Positions 1 to 9,878 of a stretch of 64,000 bases of DNA are shown in pieces. The DNA is from Symsagittifera roscoffensis. Lineage: Eukaryota > Xenacoelomorpha > Acoela > Convolutidae. Each line of letters starts with the position of its first letter. Position 1 is the stretch's first letter. Location: NCBI RefSeq assembly GCF_963678635.1, contig NW_026971421.1, forward strand, positions 1 to 64,000. Direction: 5' to 3'. Under the pieces are notes generated by a model. That model made no database searches, was not told the DNA's origin, and saw only the letters and a program-made list of their open reading frames with translations. Position numbers and translations under genes: made by a program.

Positions 1-339
1 GCTCGTTTGGAGGTCAAATTTGATTGAACTAGTCAAAACTTTTTAAACTCAGAAAGGTCAACAAGGGATAACAAACTAATTAATCAACTGGTATTTTTGT
101 GATACTTGATTTGTGATGTCGTTTTCTAATCAATTTTAGAATCATTCTTCATCAATCCTTGCCTCTTCACAATCCTCAGCTCAAACCTCAGATTATATCT
201 CAGTCTGCAACCCCAGTTCTTAATCCCAATTGCTCTAACTATGATTCTTAACAGGTTATGGGCCCAGATTTCAGATTTTTCTTGTTTTATTTTTCTGCCA
301 GGATTTTCATTTTTTCACTAGCAGCCTTTAGCGACCATC

Positions 340-1640
340 GGCTTGAAACGGGCGGCTTTCAGTGGAAATTCTGATAATTTTCTAGCTTGGTCGACGAAGA
401 TTGCTTGTGGAGCTGATGCACACCAAGAGCCTGTTCAGGACAGTGATGGGCAATAATGATCTGCCAGAGGCTGAGCCTGCTCTCCCAAGAGTCCGAATGA
501 TGATCAGCAGGGCTGCCTACGGTACCAAGATCCAGGAGCGAGCAGTGATGATGCAGCAGAGGAAAGACAATCAAAAAATGCATAGTCGCACCTGGCTCTG
601 GTCCTAAACAACGCCCCTTTGATATACAGAAAGAACTACTGCGTGGGAGCAGATGGCTATGGCGATGAGACGAAGTCCTAGAAGCTGCTTCAAGAGAAGT
701 TTTGCCATGTAGAAAGGTAACGGTGGTCAGTCTAGTAGGCCTAATATCAGAGGAGGATCTCGACGACAAATTTTTTGTCGCAGTCAAGAGCTCATGACGC
801 CGTTGAGCGAAAATGGAGAAGCAATCACGCACACACTGTTCATTGCTTTGGTGATCATTAGGCTGCCTGACAACTATGAGAATTTTGTGGTGCATGAGAG
901 TTTTCAACAAGCCAAGACGTTTCCAGAGCTGAGAACGCAGTGAGGAACTATGATGAATCGAGGAAGGCTCGATGTGGAGAGAGGACTAGACATGGTCCCA
1001 TAGCCATGTAAGCTGTGAGGAAGAAGAAAGGAGTGTCAAGTAGTGGCCGCTATGTGTGCGGTCAGAAGGGACATATGGCGAGGGACTGCAAATCTAAAAG
1101 TGACAGTGGACAATCTGGTGGTCGAGGCTGTGGGTATAACGAAGCAAGTGGAACAGGAACAAGAAGCAAGCGTGCTTCAAGTGTGGGCAACCTGGACATT
1201 TTGCAGGGGAGTCCAAGCAGGGGAGGACAGGGTTTTTCAGTTGATGTAATACAACTTCAATGAAAGAACACAAACTCATTGTGGATACGGGATGCCCTGA
1301 TCAAGTGGTGCGCGACATGGTTATTTTTTCTAGCTCTGAGAGCGGGAATGAAGGGAAGCTGTGGAGAGCCCTAACGAAACGCTGTTAAGGATTGAGGGCA
1401 CAGGATCAGTGGAAGTGGAGATCAGGGGCTGCCATGATACTGTGAGGAGCCACACTTTTTTTAATGTGCTGTTTGTACCGACCTACTGTGTGAATTTGAT
1501 GGGTGTGAGGTCAGCTGTGGCTATAGCGTCACGCTTCAGTTTCGCCGTAGAAGCTTTACATCTACTGCCACCAGATGGGAGGCAGCTACATGTAAAGCAG
1601 AGTGGCTAGCTTTTCTTACATGAAAGCAAGTTCAAGAGGA
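340..1640 (+). pseudogene. Ty1/copia retrotransposon relic: gag, zinc knuckles and protease
   Basis: This is a decayed copy of a Ty1/copia polyprotein start, spread over all three frames. In order it shows: a gag start near 360-410 (FSGNSDNFLAWSTKI); a UBN2-type gag stretch at about 828-935 (IRLPDNYENFVV); a first CCHC zinc knuckle at about 1054-1095 (CGQKGHMARDC, first Cys now Arg); a second knuckle at about 1168-1212 in another frame (CFKCGQPGHFAGES, last Cys now Ser); the aspartic-protease active site LIVDTGCPDQVV at 1275-1310; and a long frame at 1361-1609 matching the gag-pre-integrase segment (NVLFVPTYCVNLMGV). Integrase, RT and RNase H do not follow, and no LTRs were seen. In life the proteins would form the particle and process the polyprotein. 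Order and motifs make the family call secure. The many stops and shifts make function impossible. Confidence 0.8.
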
Positions 1641-3955
1641 ACCCTTTGACTCCAGTGACAAAGATAAAAAGGAAACATTAGATTTTCCTGATGTATGTTC
1701 CATCAATCGTTCTTTGTTTCTCCTAACACTTTACTTTTTCCTGTTTACGTAATTAGTATGGTGGTAATACGCTATTTGGAAGACCATGATATTAATACTC
1801 ATAACACTAAATAAAATTTTCGGAAAATTTTGTTAGCATTCTGAAATACTTACCACTTAACAAAAGTGTCAGTCTTGTACATGACTAGTAATCTCAATTG
1901 TGAAATACGCTTGCAAGGTTTAAATCTTCAGTTGTTTGATTTGGTTTCAATCACAATAGTAGCAAAGATGAGTGCACCAAAACACAAAATTTCTTCAAAC
2001 CTTTGAACCTGTCTATTCAAGACACTCATCTGCCACGAGTCATCCAGTTCCAAAAACAATTTGGACATACAACACACGGGAAGTCCTCCTGCCCTTCAAG
2101 TTCAGAGATTGTTCGCTTTCGATCCTGATATTGCAAATCAAATGGGTTGCCCTGATCTATTCGAAGACTCGCTGACGCTTCCTTGTGGACCAGAAAACAA
2201 TTCTGAAAACGAAATGACCGTAATTCACAAGCCGTCACTATCACAAGATTCCTTTTAATGAAGTCACAAAGCCGTGGTTTTGTCCAACTGGTGCCGCTCC
2301 ATTGTCGTGGTTTTCAACACTTTCCATGAAAAGAACCTGATGATTCAATTGAAAGTTTTCACACAGAAGCCAGGAAAATGCAAAAAAAAACCTCTAACAG
2401 GCAAAACAAAGTGAAATAAGGACAAGGTTAAAACGACAACTTTAGAAACTTTTTTGCAAGGCTTGAGAGTAACACGTTCTCACAATTGCTTTATGACCGC
2501 TTGCAATTTTACCAACACTAGTCACCAATAAAGCAGCTGCAGTTTCTATCAAATTGCCAATGCGATGCAGGTAGAACTCAACCAGAAAAACTGCATCTTT
2601 TTCAATGTTCCGGATTTGGATCTGGTTAATTAGGATTTCCACTTCCTCGCAATCGCGCCACGGATGCTTGGAAGAAAAACTAGTTGCCCAGCTTATGCTA
2701 GATTCACATGTTTTAATATTTTGATCATATTTTGTACTGATACCAAACTGTGAAGGAGAGATCTCAATGATTAGTTCTTTATTTTAAACGTTCATCTCAG
2801 GTTTAAGCATTTTTTATTTGTAAAAATGAACAAGTTCAAAACCAAGTAAGTCAAAAATCCCCCTACTGAAACTTTCGAAAGCCGTAGAACGTAGTGTAAA
2901 CTGAAAAGAGACAAGCAAAATATGTAGACACATAAATTAGCAGTCAGTTCTTCCAATGACACCAGCCATTGGTTTGAATATTCAGTCAGTAGTTTTTGAG
3001 AAAAAATGAAATTTTTGCGAAAGTTCAAAAATATTCCAAAGAGTTGCAAAACAAAATTAACAAATACATTTTCATAACACCTGTTGTTTTCAAACAGGAC
3101 CTAACACTAGCCAAAAAAAGCCATATATGCTATTAAATTACCTATGCTTAAATACGCCTAAATATGATGAAATTGAAATATACCAAAAGTGCCACTAATG
3201 AGCACTTTTATTTGCGACTTAGGTTGGAAAAAATTTAGGTTTCTTAAATACACTTTGCTTTGCTTGTGTAAAGAAAAAGTATCCGATGTTCATCTACAAG
3301 CGTCATCAAGAACACTCATTGCTTCCCAACGAAGCTGAAAAAGTCTTGTGGCAACTCCCAATGTTCACCAATGCTGCGATGAACATAGTTGCAAAGTGTC
3401 CGCCCCTCGAGAAACTGCCTCATCTGCCTATAACTCTAGGAAATTCAAGTGTTTTTTAATTGACATTTTTCAAATAATGGTTATTTTTGATTCAAAGTTA
3501 TGTTTAGAAAGTTATGTCGGAGTTCTGATTGGTTGAAAAATTTTCTGGAAAATTCTAGAATTTTCTCCATACTTGGAAAATTGCGTAGGCGAAGACGTGA
3601 AACTTTGGCACTGGTTCATTGACGTGGCAAAGAACCAATTCGGACAGTTCGTGTGTAAATTGTAACTTTCGATCCTCTAGTCTCGATCTACGAGAACTGG
3701 TGCAGAGAACTGGATGATTAGTTTGACACTGTCAGAAGTTCATGCATTGCAATGTGAAACTGTGAACGTGTCTCGCATGCTAAAAGACTTCTATAACGCC
3801 CTATTTCAATTGTCCTGTGTTTTTTAATTATAGTTGTGAAACTTATAATTTAAGGGTGTGGTCCCCCCTTTGAACTATTTTGAAATATTCATTTTGACCG
3901 ACCGACCCTAAAATTTTTCTAAAGGCGCCTTTGGCGCCAATATATACTAATTTTG
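1641..3955. other. AT-rich non-coding stretch
   Basis: No recognisable gene. Short open frames on both strands lack domain signatures and overlap each other as shadows. A stretch near 3208-3230 (TTGCGACTTAGGTTGGAAAA) recurs at about 63952-63972, so part of this interval belongs to an interspersed repeat. Confidence 0.5.
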
Positions 3956-3959
3956 AGGA

Positions 3960-3974
3960 GGGGGGGGGGGGGGG
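3960..3974 (+). repeat. 15-base G tract
   Basis: An uninterrupted run of 15 G, just after a doubled GGCGCC motif near 3926-3940. Such runs are replication- and sequencing-slippage prone, so the exact length is uncertain. Confidence 0.9.
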
Positions 3975-4241
3975 TGCGCAAAAAAAACGCGATTTTTTGT
4001 CAAAATTTTTCAAAAAGTGCCCAAAAACGGCTTTTTTGACCGGTTTTTTCAAAAACTTGCCTGCGGCGCACAAATCTTATGCAAATCTTACCTACAACAG
4101 CGTCTTTTTAGTGCTTTAGGAGAGCTCGGAAAATGTTTGTACTTTCAAAAACTTGGAACCAAAAGTCCCAAATAAAACTTTACATGACTGAACTAGAGGA
4201 GCTGAAGGGTTATTAAGAGCAAAAATGGAGGAGCAAAAATG

Positions 4242-5085
4242 GATTATAATATTACTATTTTTCGAGGCAAGATAATCCTTTTTTCATCCATTGTAATTGA
4301 TTTTTTTTTCACTTTTGTGGCTACTGACAATTAAAATAAGTTCTAATTGATTTTTTTCCAGTTTACTGAGATGCGAATTTCAAAACACATAAAGTCTTTT
4401 CTACATTTAACACTAAAGTTGGTTACGTTGGTTACTTGTAGTTCAATTTAATTTTTTTTTCTGTATAACTTTGATATTTTTTCATCAATTTTGTTAAATT
4501 ATTAGAAACGTTGGGGGCTTAAAGTTGGAGGTGGACTGATCCACCTTCCATTACCCCTCTAGCGTTTGCACGTTTACAACAAACCCCCCTCTCATCCCGT
4601 GAGAGTTCAGTGGGGGGGGGGTTCAGGTGGGGAAGGTGGTGGGTTCAGGTGGGGAAGGGGGTGGTTCAGATGAGGGGGGGGGTGTTCAGGTGGGGGAGCA
4701 AAGGAGAAAATGTTAGTGGGATTGAAGGGGAGCAAAGGGAAAATGTTAAAATGTAGGGTGCGGGGAGAGCTTAACGGAATCTTTTTGCAATTTGAGTTAG
4801 GTTTAGAAATGGATTAGGCCGTACACTCGCTTTGCAAAGTTTCCGCATCACTCACTTGATAAATGCAGAAATCCTTGCAAAATTTTGCGCAAAACAAAAA
4901 CAAAGTGGAACAAAATCCATTCTAAATGATTATGGATTCTAAATGAATTATAATGCATTTTAATTTGGCGAGAAAAAAAGAATTTAAACCCATTTTTAGT
5001 CCAATTTTTTTTGTCTGAACGTAACATGGGAATCGATTATATTTACAATATTGTAGACCACGAGAACCCATTATAATCGATTTGT
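4242..5085 (+). repeat. Diverged direct repeat, copy A
   Basis: This aligns in the same orientation with 6982-8070. Shared landmarks are TTTTTCGAGGCAA at the left, TACTGAGATGCGAATTTCAA, GGTTACGTTGGTTACTTG, TAGAAATGGATTAGGCCGT, CGCTTTGCAAAGTTTCCGCAT and AACATGGGAATCGATTAT at the right. Point changes and different lengths of G/C-rich inserts separate the copies. There is no coding content. It may be an old non-autonomous element or a segmental duplication. Confidence 0.8.
4600..4705 (+). repeat. G-rich minisatellite with quadruplex potential
   Basis: Three to four imperfect units of GTTCAGGTGGGGAAGG plus extra G runs, including runs of eight or more G. Four or more G-tracts lie close together on one strand, which is the classic condition for G-quadruplex formation. 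Confidence 0.75.
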
Positions 5086-5192
5086 TTTCACACTTCTTGA
5101 ATGCATGATGTCAGCAGCACAAAAGAAATGATTTAACTGATTTCTGATTGTAATTGTTCCGACTTTCGATACAAAAGTAACGGAATATTTGT

Positions 5193-5254
5193 ACTCGGGG
5201 TGGGTTTTTTTTTTCTTCAGACAAATTTTGAGTTTTTAACTAGCCATTTTTGAC
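5193..5254 (+). repeat. Interspersed repeat, inverted copy at 60483-60542
   Basis: About 60 bp reading ACTCGGGGTGGG, a T run, CTTCAGACAAATTT and TTTTTAACTAGCCATTT. The reverse complement recurs 55 kb away near the other end of the window, so this is a dispersed family. Confidence 0.8.
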
Positions 5255-5398
5255 GCAACATTTCTGCGTTACTCACGGCCTACTCTCAATCTGAACCTGC
5301 TCTAATTAACCCTTCCCCCTCCACCCCCCCCCACCTCCCACTCCCATACGTTTATCCCTACGCCCAACCCCATGTTTACTAAAGTTCACCCGCAGACC

Positions 5399-5412
5399 CC
5401 CCCCCCCCCCCC
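5399..5412 (+). repeat. C tract in a C-rich stretch
   Basis: A homopolymer C run of about 14 bases inside a C-rich stretch (about 5300-5480). It is complementary in character to the G-rich tracts at 4600-4705 and 7537-7730. Confidence 0.8.
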
Positions 5413-5869
5413 AAGTTACAGTTCCCTCCCAGTTTGTTTACCATTTTCAACGGGGACGGGGGAGGGAGTATACTCAGTTGTTCAGGTTACCCTCCCGCCC
5501 ACATTTTACGATGACGATAAACTATCATAACATCCTGCTAGAGTTTCATTATATGAGAAATTATAATATTCAAGAGCCACCTAGAAAACATTTGTTCATG
5601 TAAATCCATTCTCGGAAAATGAGTTATATGACAAACAGAAAATAGATATTGAAGCTCCTTAAGGTGGTCGCATGGCAGTTGGTAACTCTTACCTGGATTT
5701 TTTCCTCAAGTACAGCAAAACTACGAGAATTCATGCAGCTTTTCATGACGCCACAAGTCATTGTAAGAGCTGTTATGACAAGGTACCTGGATACAGTTAT
5801 GTGTTTAGTTTTCCTATCAACTCTTGCTTATTAGGTCATTTATCTGCCCGCATCCAAATTTAGGCGTAA

Positions 5870-7110
5870 ATAAGCGATTATAACGGATTATTATGATTAT
5901 TTTTTCACAATTATAATTGATTATAATTAACAAAATTAGGTGTTTAAAGGATTTATAATTGATTATAATCGTGTTATTTTCCAAGAGATTATAATCTCTT
6001 CTTATAATCGATTATAATTGATTATAGTTCCTACAAAAAACCCTTAGAAACTATTATTATCGATTATATTTAATTATAATATCTTATTTTGTCAAAGTTT
6101 TGTCAATTCAAAACTATATTCGAATTATATTTTATGGGTTATTTTTTTTGTATCAATAAGCAAATCTCTAAAAGAGGGATCTCTTGAACACATTGGTTCA
6201 TCTGAACACAAAGTTTCACCTCGAAACAAAAGTTTCATTGAGATTCTTTCATATTAGTGGAAAGATTCCCGCGGTAGATGAAAAATAAATTTTCCAAATC
6301 AATCATGAAACTAAATCAGTTTGCTTAAAAAGTGGTTAAAAAGTTTAAAGTAATTTAAAAAAATCTAATGACAAAAAAATCTAATGCCGAAGAAATTTTA
6401 AAAAACTTAAAATTTTGAATTGATTGGAAAACTTTAAACACATTTGTCTCATTTGTCATAGAACCAACGTCTACAAAAACAAAAAATATATAAGCAATTA
6501 GATGCAACATCGAAAAGAAAATGGAGAAACAAAAGGGATTATAATCAACTATAATCGTTTATAATGGATTTTTGTGCAAAACAATGGAATTACAAATTCA
6601 AATAAAAATAATGGATTATAATCAACTACAATTGGTTATAATTGTATCAAAAAATGGACGAATAAATAATCGATTATAATCGATTATAATGGATAATAAA
6701 TAATTATAATTTGATCTTAAAAAGAGAGATTATTATCAATTGTTTCTCAACTTTAGTAAGACTGGTATTAAATCGTAATATAATCAATTATTAACGCTTG
6801 AAACTGGATGCTGGTGGAATTATTTACGTCATTATGCATTTTTCAGGGTAGATAATTAGCTTTTGATTATGAAAGTTGTCTACTTCCATTGGAGTTCCAT
6901 GATTAAAAATTGATTATAACTGAATTTCATTGTCAGTGTCCACAAAAAAAAAAGAAAACATACCGATTATAATAAAAAAATAGATTATAGTATAATTATT
7001 TTTCGAGGCAACAAATTCTTTTTTTCATCCAATATAATCGATCCTTTTTTTCAATTTTGTGGACGCTGACAATCAAGCTAAATTATAATCGATTTTTTCC
7101 ATTCTACTGA
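5870..7110. repeat. Field of TATAATCGATTATA-type palindromes
   Basis: The palindromic word ATTATAATCGATTATAAT and close variants recur many times, for example at about 5940-6025, 6535-6570, 6605-6645, 6668-6712, 6962-7000 and 7030-7095. Scattered copies also occur near 5030-5085, 7905-7925 and 12855. Spacing is irregular, so this is not a regular satellite. No genes lie inside. Confidence 0.7.
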
Positions 7111-8070
7111 GATGCGAATTTCAACGCACATGAAGTCTTTTTTTTACGTTTTAAACTAAAGTAGGTTACGTTGGTTACTTGTTACTCGTTGTTCAATTTA
7201 ATTTTTTTCGGCCTAATTTTGGTATTTTTGTTATTTTTTATGTTACTCAATAACTGGATTTGGTTCCTTTCATCAATTTTCTTAATTAATTTTGGGGGAA
7301 ACTTTAGGGAAGGGGGTTGAAAAGGTAATCCCTTTTTTCCCTTTTTTCTTTAACCCCCACCCTCCCCCTCAAAAGCCTTTGCCCCTTTACAAGCCAACCC
7401 CCCCCCCCCCAACGTTGGAAGTGGACTAATACTCCTTCCATTACCCCCTGGCAAAGCTGGAAGTTAACTAAACCCCTTCCCTTAACCCCCTGGCCTTTGC
7501 CTCTTTACAAGCCCCCCCCCCTCAAATTCGGGGTGGGTGGCAAATGTTAGGGGGGGGGGGCAAACGTTAAAGGGGGGACGTAAGGGGGTTGGGGGCAAAC
7601 GTTACGGGGGCGGGGGCAAACGTTATGGGGAGAGCTTAACAGGTGCGAAGGTTGGTGGTTGGGGCGGTGTTTCAGGTTGGGGGGAGGGGAGCAAAGGGGC
7701 GACCGTTAGGGAATGGGGGGGGGGGGAGCTTAACGGAATCTGTGTGCAAATTGAGTTTAGGTTTAGAAATGGATTAGGCCGTGTACTCGCTTTGCGAAGT
7801 TTCCGCATAACTCATTTGATAAAAGCAGAAATTCTTGCAAAAGTTTGCACGACGCGAAAAAAAAAATAAAGTGGAAAAAATCGATGCGATTTTCTATTTA
7901 TTATCTAATCCATTATAATGGATTTCAAGTGAATTATATTGCTTTTTGTTTTTGCGAGAAAAATTGATTTAAATCCATTTTTGGTCCAATTTTTTTTTGA
8001 GCGTAACATGGGAATCGATTATGTTAACAACATTTTAGACCACAAAAATTCATTAGCCTAATTGTTGTGA
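6982..8070 (+). repeat. Diverged direct repeat, copy B
   Basis: The partner of 4242-5085, with the same landmarks in the same order. It is longer because the central G/C-rich part is expanded (7370-7730). Its two left-hand ATCGATT-containing segments differ from copy A by acquired TATAATCGAT words. Confidence 0.8.
7537..7730 (+). repeat. G-rich minisatellite with GGGGGCAAACGTTA units
   Basis: At least three units of GGGGGCAAACGTTA separated by further G runs, followed by more G-rich sequence. Strong quadruplex potential on the plus strand. The frames through it are glycine-rich artefacts. Confidence 0.75.
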
Positions 8071-8729
8071 TAAACTTAAAAAATATAGCATTATATACTT
8101 GTATCTGGTGGATTGGTATATCCTCTTCCCTCGTTCAAACTGTGTGTTTTCAGAAAAGTTAAAGCTAGGAACAAGAACACCTTATTCGAAACGAAAAAAG
8201 TCCCGTCCGTTCCTAGCCGTGGATGGGTGAAAACCAATGAGATTTCACATATTCAAGAAATCGTCGTCGCAACACTTGTTGTTCGGAGACTAATACGATA
8301 TTATAGCTCTATTCATTGGTGCGAACGATCTGTTTACGAAAGACAAAAAGACTCAACGAGAACACCCGAAGACGTTGCTGAAGAATTATCCCAACTTGGC
8401 CTACGGTTGACAGAACGTTGCAATCGCTCTACCACCCAGACTCGGAAGACCAGCCCGAACGGAACGTGTAAAGATATTGTTCGCAAAAAGAAAGAACTCT
8501 GGCGACATCGCGGTATATCGAAAGGAATAACCACCAAAACTGTTCTATCTTCCCACGAAGTGCATTTAACAACAGCATCGCTTGCGAGTCTCCAAACGAT
8601 TTTGAAAAAGAAGATCATCTACAAGAAGTTCTGTGTAAAAACTGATAGCGAGGGCTACTCGAATATATACCACTGCGGCAACAACATTTGTCGGTGTCAT
8701 CATTTTCACAGAGACTGAATTTTCTATTG

Positions 8730-8900
8730 ATACCCTTTAGGTATCGCCAGATTTGATGTCTTTGTGAATTCACATCTATAAATAAAACCGTTTTCTCCCG
8801 CTAGTCATCAAGTACCCTTAAGGTCCCAAACAACTGTTTTCATAACCCTAACACTGATACTTCAGTCCTCAATCGGCGCCCTTTAGGTACCACCCTGAGG
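8730..8900 (+). promoter_or_regulatory. Repeated CCCTTTAGGTA hairpin motifs upstream of the non-LTR ORF1
   Basis: Three related words occur: ATACCCTTTAGGTAT (an inverted repeat) at about 8732-8748, GTACCCTTAAGGTCC near 8812, and GCGCCCTTTAGGTACC near 8876. They lie in the 5' leader of the non-LTR element, where internal promoters usually reside. A regulatory role is inference. Confidence 0.4.
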
Positions 8901-8984
8901 ACTCGAAGAACACTACCTATACCTTCATCCCCCAAACACAGTTTCCACAGAGATAAGAGGACGTAAACATAAATAAAACTGAGA

Positions 8985-9860
8985 ATGTCAAAGGACAAAA
9001 AACCTTACAAAACATGCAAGAAACCCATAAACGAAAATGACCCAATATACAATTGCATCACCTGTAATTGCTCTATGCACCTTGAAGTTGTCTGCACTGG
9101 CCTCTCGACTGTTGCACTCAATGGAATACTGGAACTTGGTAACAACGCACTACTGATATGCAATACCTGTTTGTCCAACGGAAAAAGAGATCAAGTAATC
9201 AGAAGCACAGCATCACATGACAAAAGTGAAAAAATCAAAAAAATTGAAGAAGAAATTTCAAACTTAAGTGAAGTAGTAGCCGAAGTCTCGACAAAAATGG
9301 AAAATATTAAAGATCCCATCCAAAGCCTGCCAATAGCAGAACAGGGTAAAACCTGGTCACAAGTAGCGGCGCAAAACATAATCAAACCCCTGAGCAAAGG
9401 ATTGAGAATAAGAGGGGTCCCAGAGATCAAGGATAGAGATTGAAGAAAAAGACTTGACCATGACTATGATGAGGTAAATAAAATCATGAAATTCTTATAC
9501 CTTGAATGCAATATCACTGATCTCAAGCGTTTGGAAAAGTTCAGCGAAGAACGAGCAAACCACAGAACTATACTGGTACGAGTAACCTGTCCAAGAGAAA
9601 TAGACTTGATACTATCATCAACACCGGCCCTCAAAAATTATGACAAAAATGTCTTCATAAGTAAGGAACTCTCAGTCGAAGAAATGAAACTGGAAAACGC
9701 CATCCTGAGAGAACGTAGAAATCTCATCAGCAGTGGTAAAAACCCCAAAAATCTTCGAATCAGAAACCTAGAACTGCATGAAAAAGTAGACGACACCTGG
9801 ACAAAAGTTACAATTAAACCGGAGGAAAACAGCACAATTCAAACTAGAAATGACAACTGA
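8985..9860 (+). pseudogene. Non-LTR retrotransposon ORF1 (PHD-like zinc finger protein)
   Basis: One frame of 292 codons, interrupted only by a TGA at 9441-9443. The second half, with a Met at 9486, is in the same frame. Residues ~9-65 have Cys/His spacing typical of the PHD-like finger found in ORF1 proteins of CR1/Jockey-type elements: C-x2-C, then CITCNCSMH, VVC and ICNTC. A charged helical middle follows (~75-105, SEKIKKIEEEISNLSEVV), then a conserved C-terminal part with LSVEEMKLENAILRERRNLI. Such proteins bind the element RNA and chaperone reverse transcription. The ATG at 8985 follows a leader with no other in-frame Met. The element ORF2 begins 18 bases after the stop. The stop reads as a single CGA-to-TGA change in an Arg-rich context. 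Confidence 0.8.
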
Positions 9861-9878
9861 CTAGAACCGCTGAATGTT

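Noticed and set aside
8113-8718. 201-codon open frame upstream of the non-LTR element
   Set aside because: It contains no ATG codon at all, shows no domain, and lies in what is probably the element leader or target DNA.
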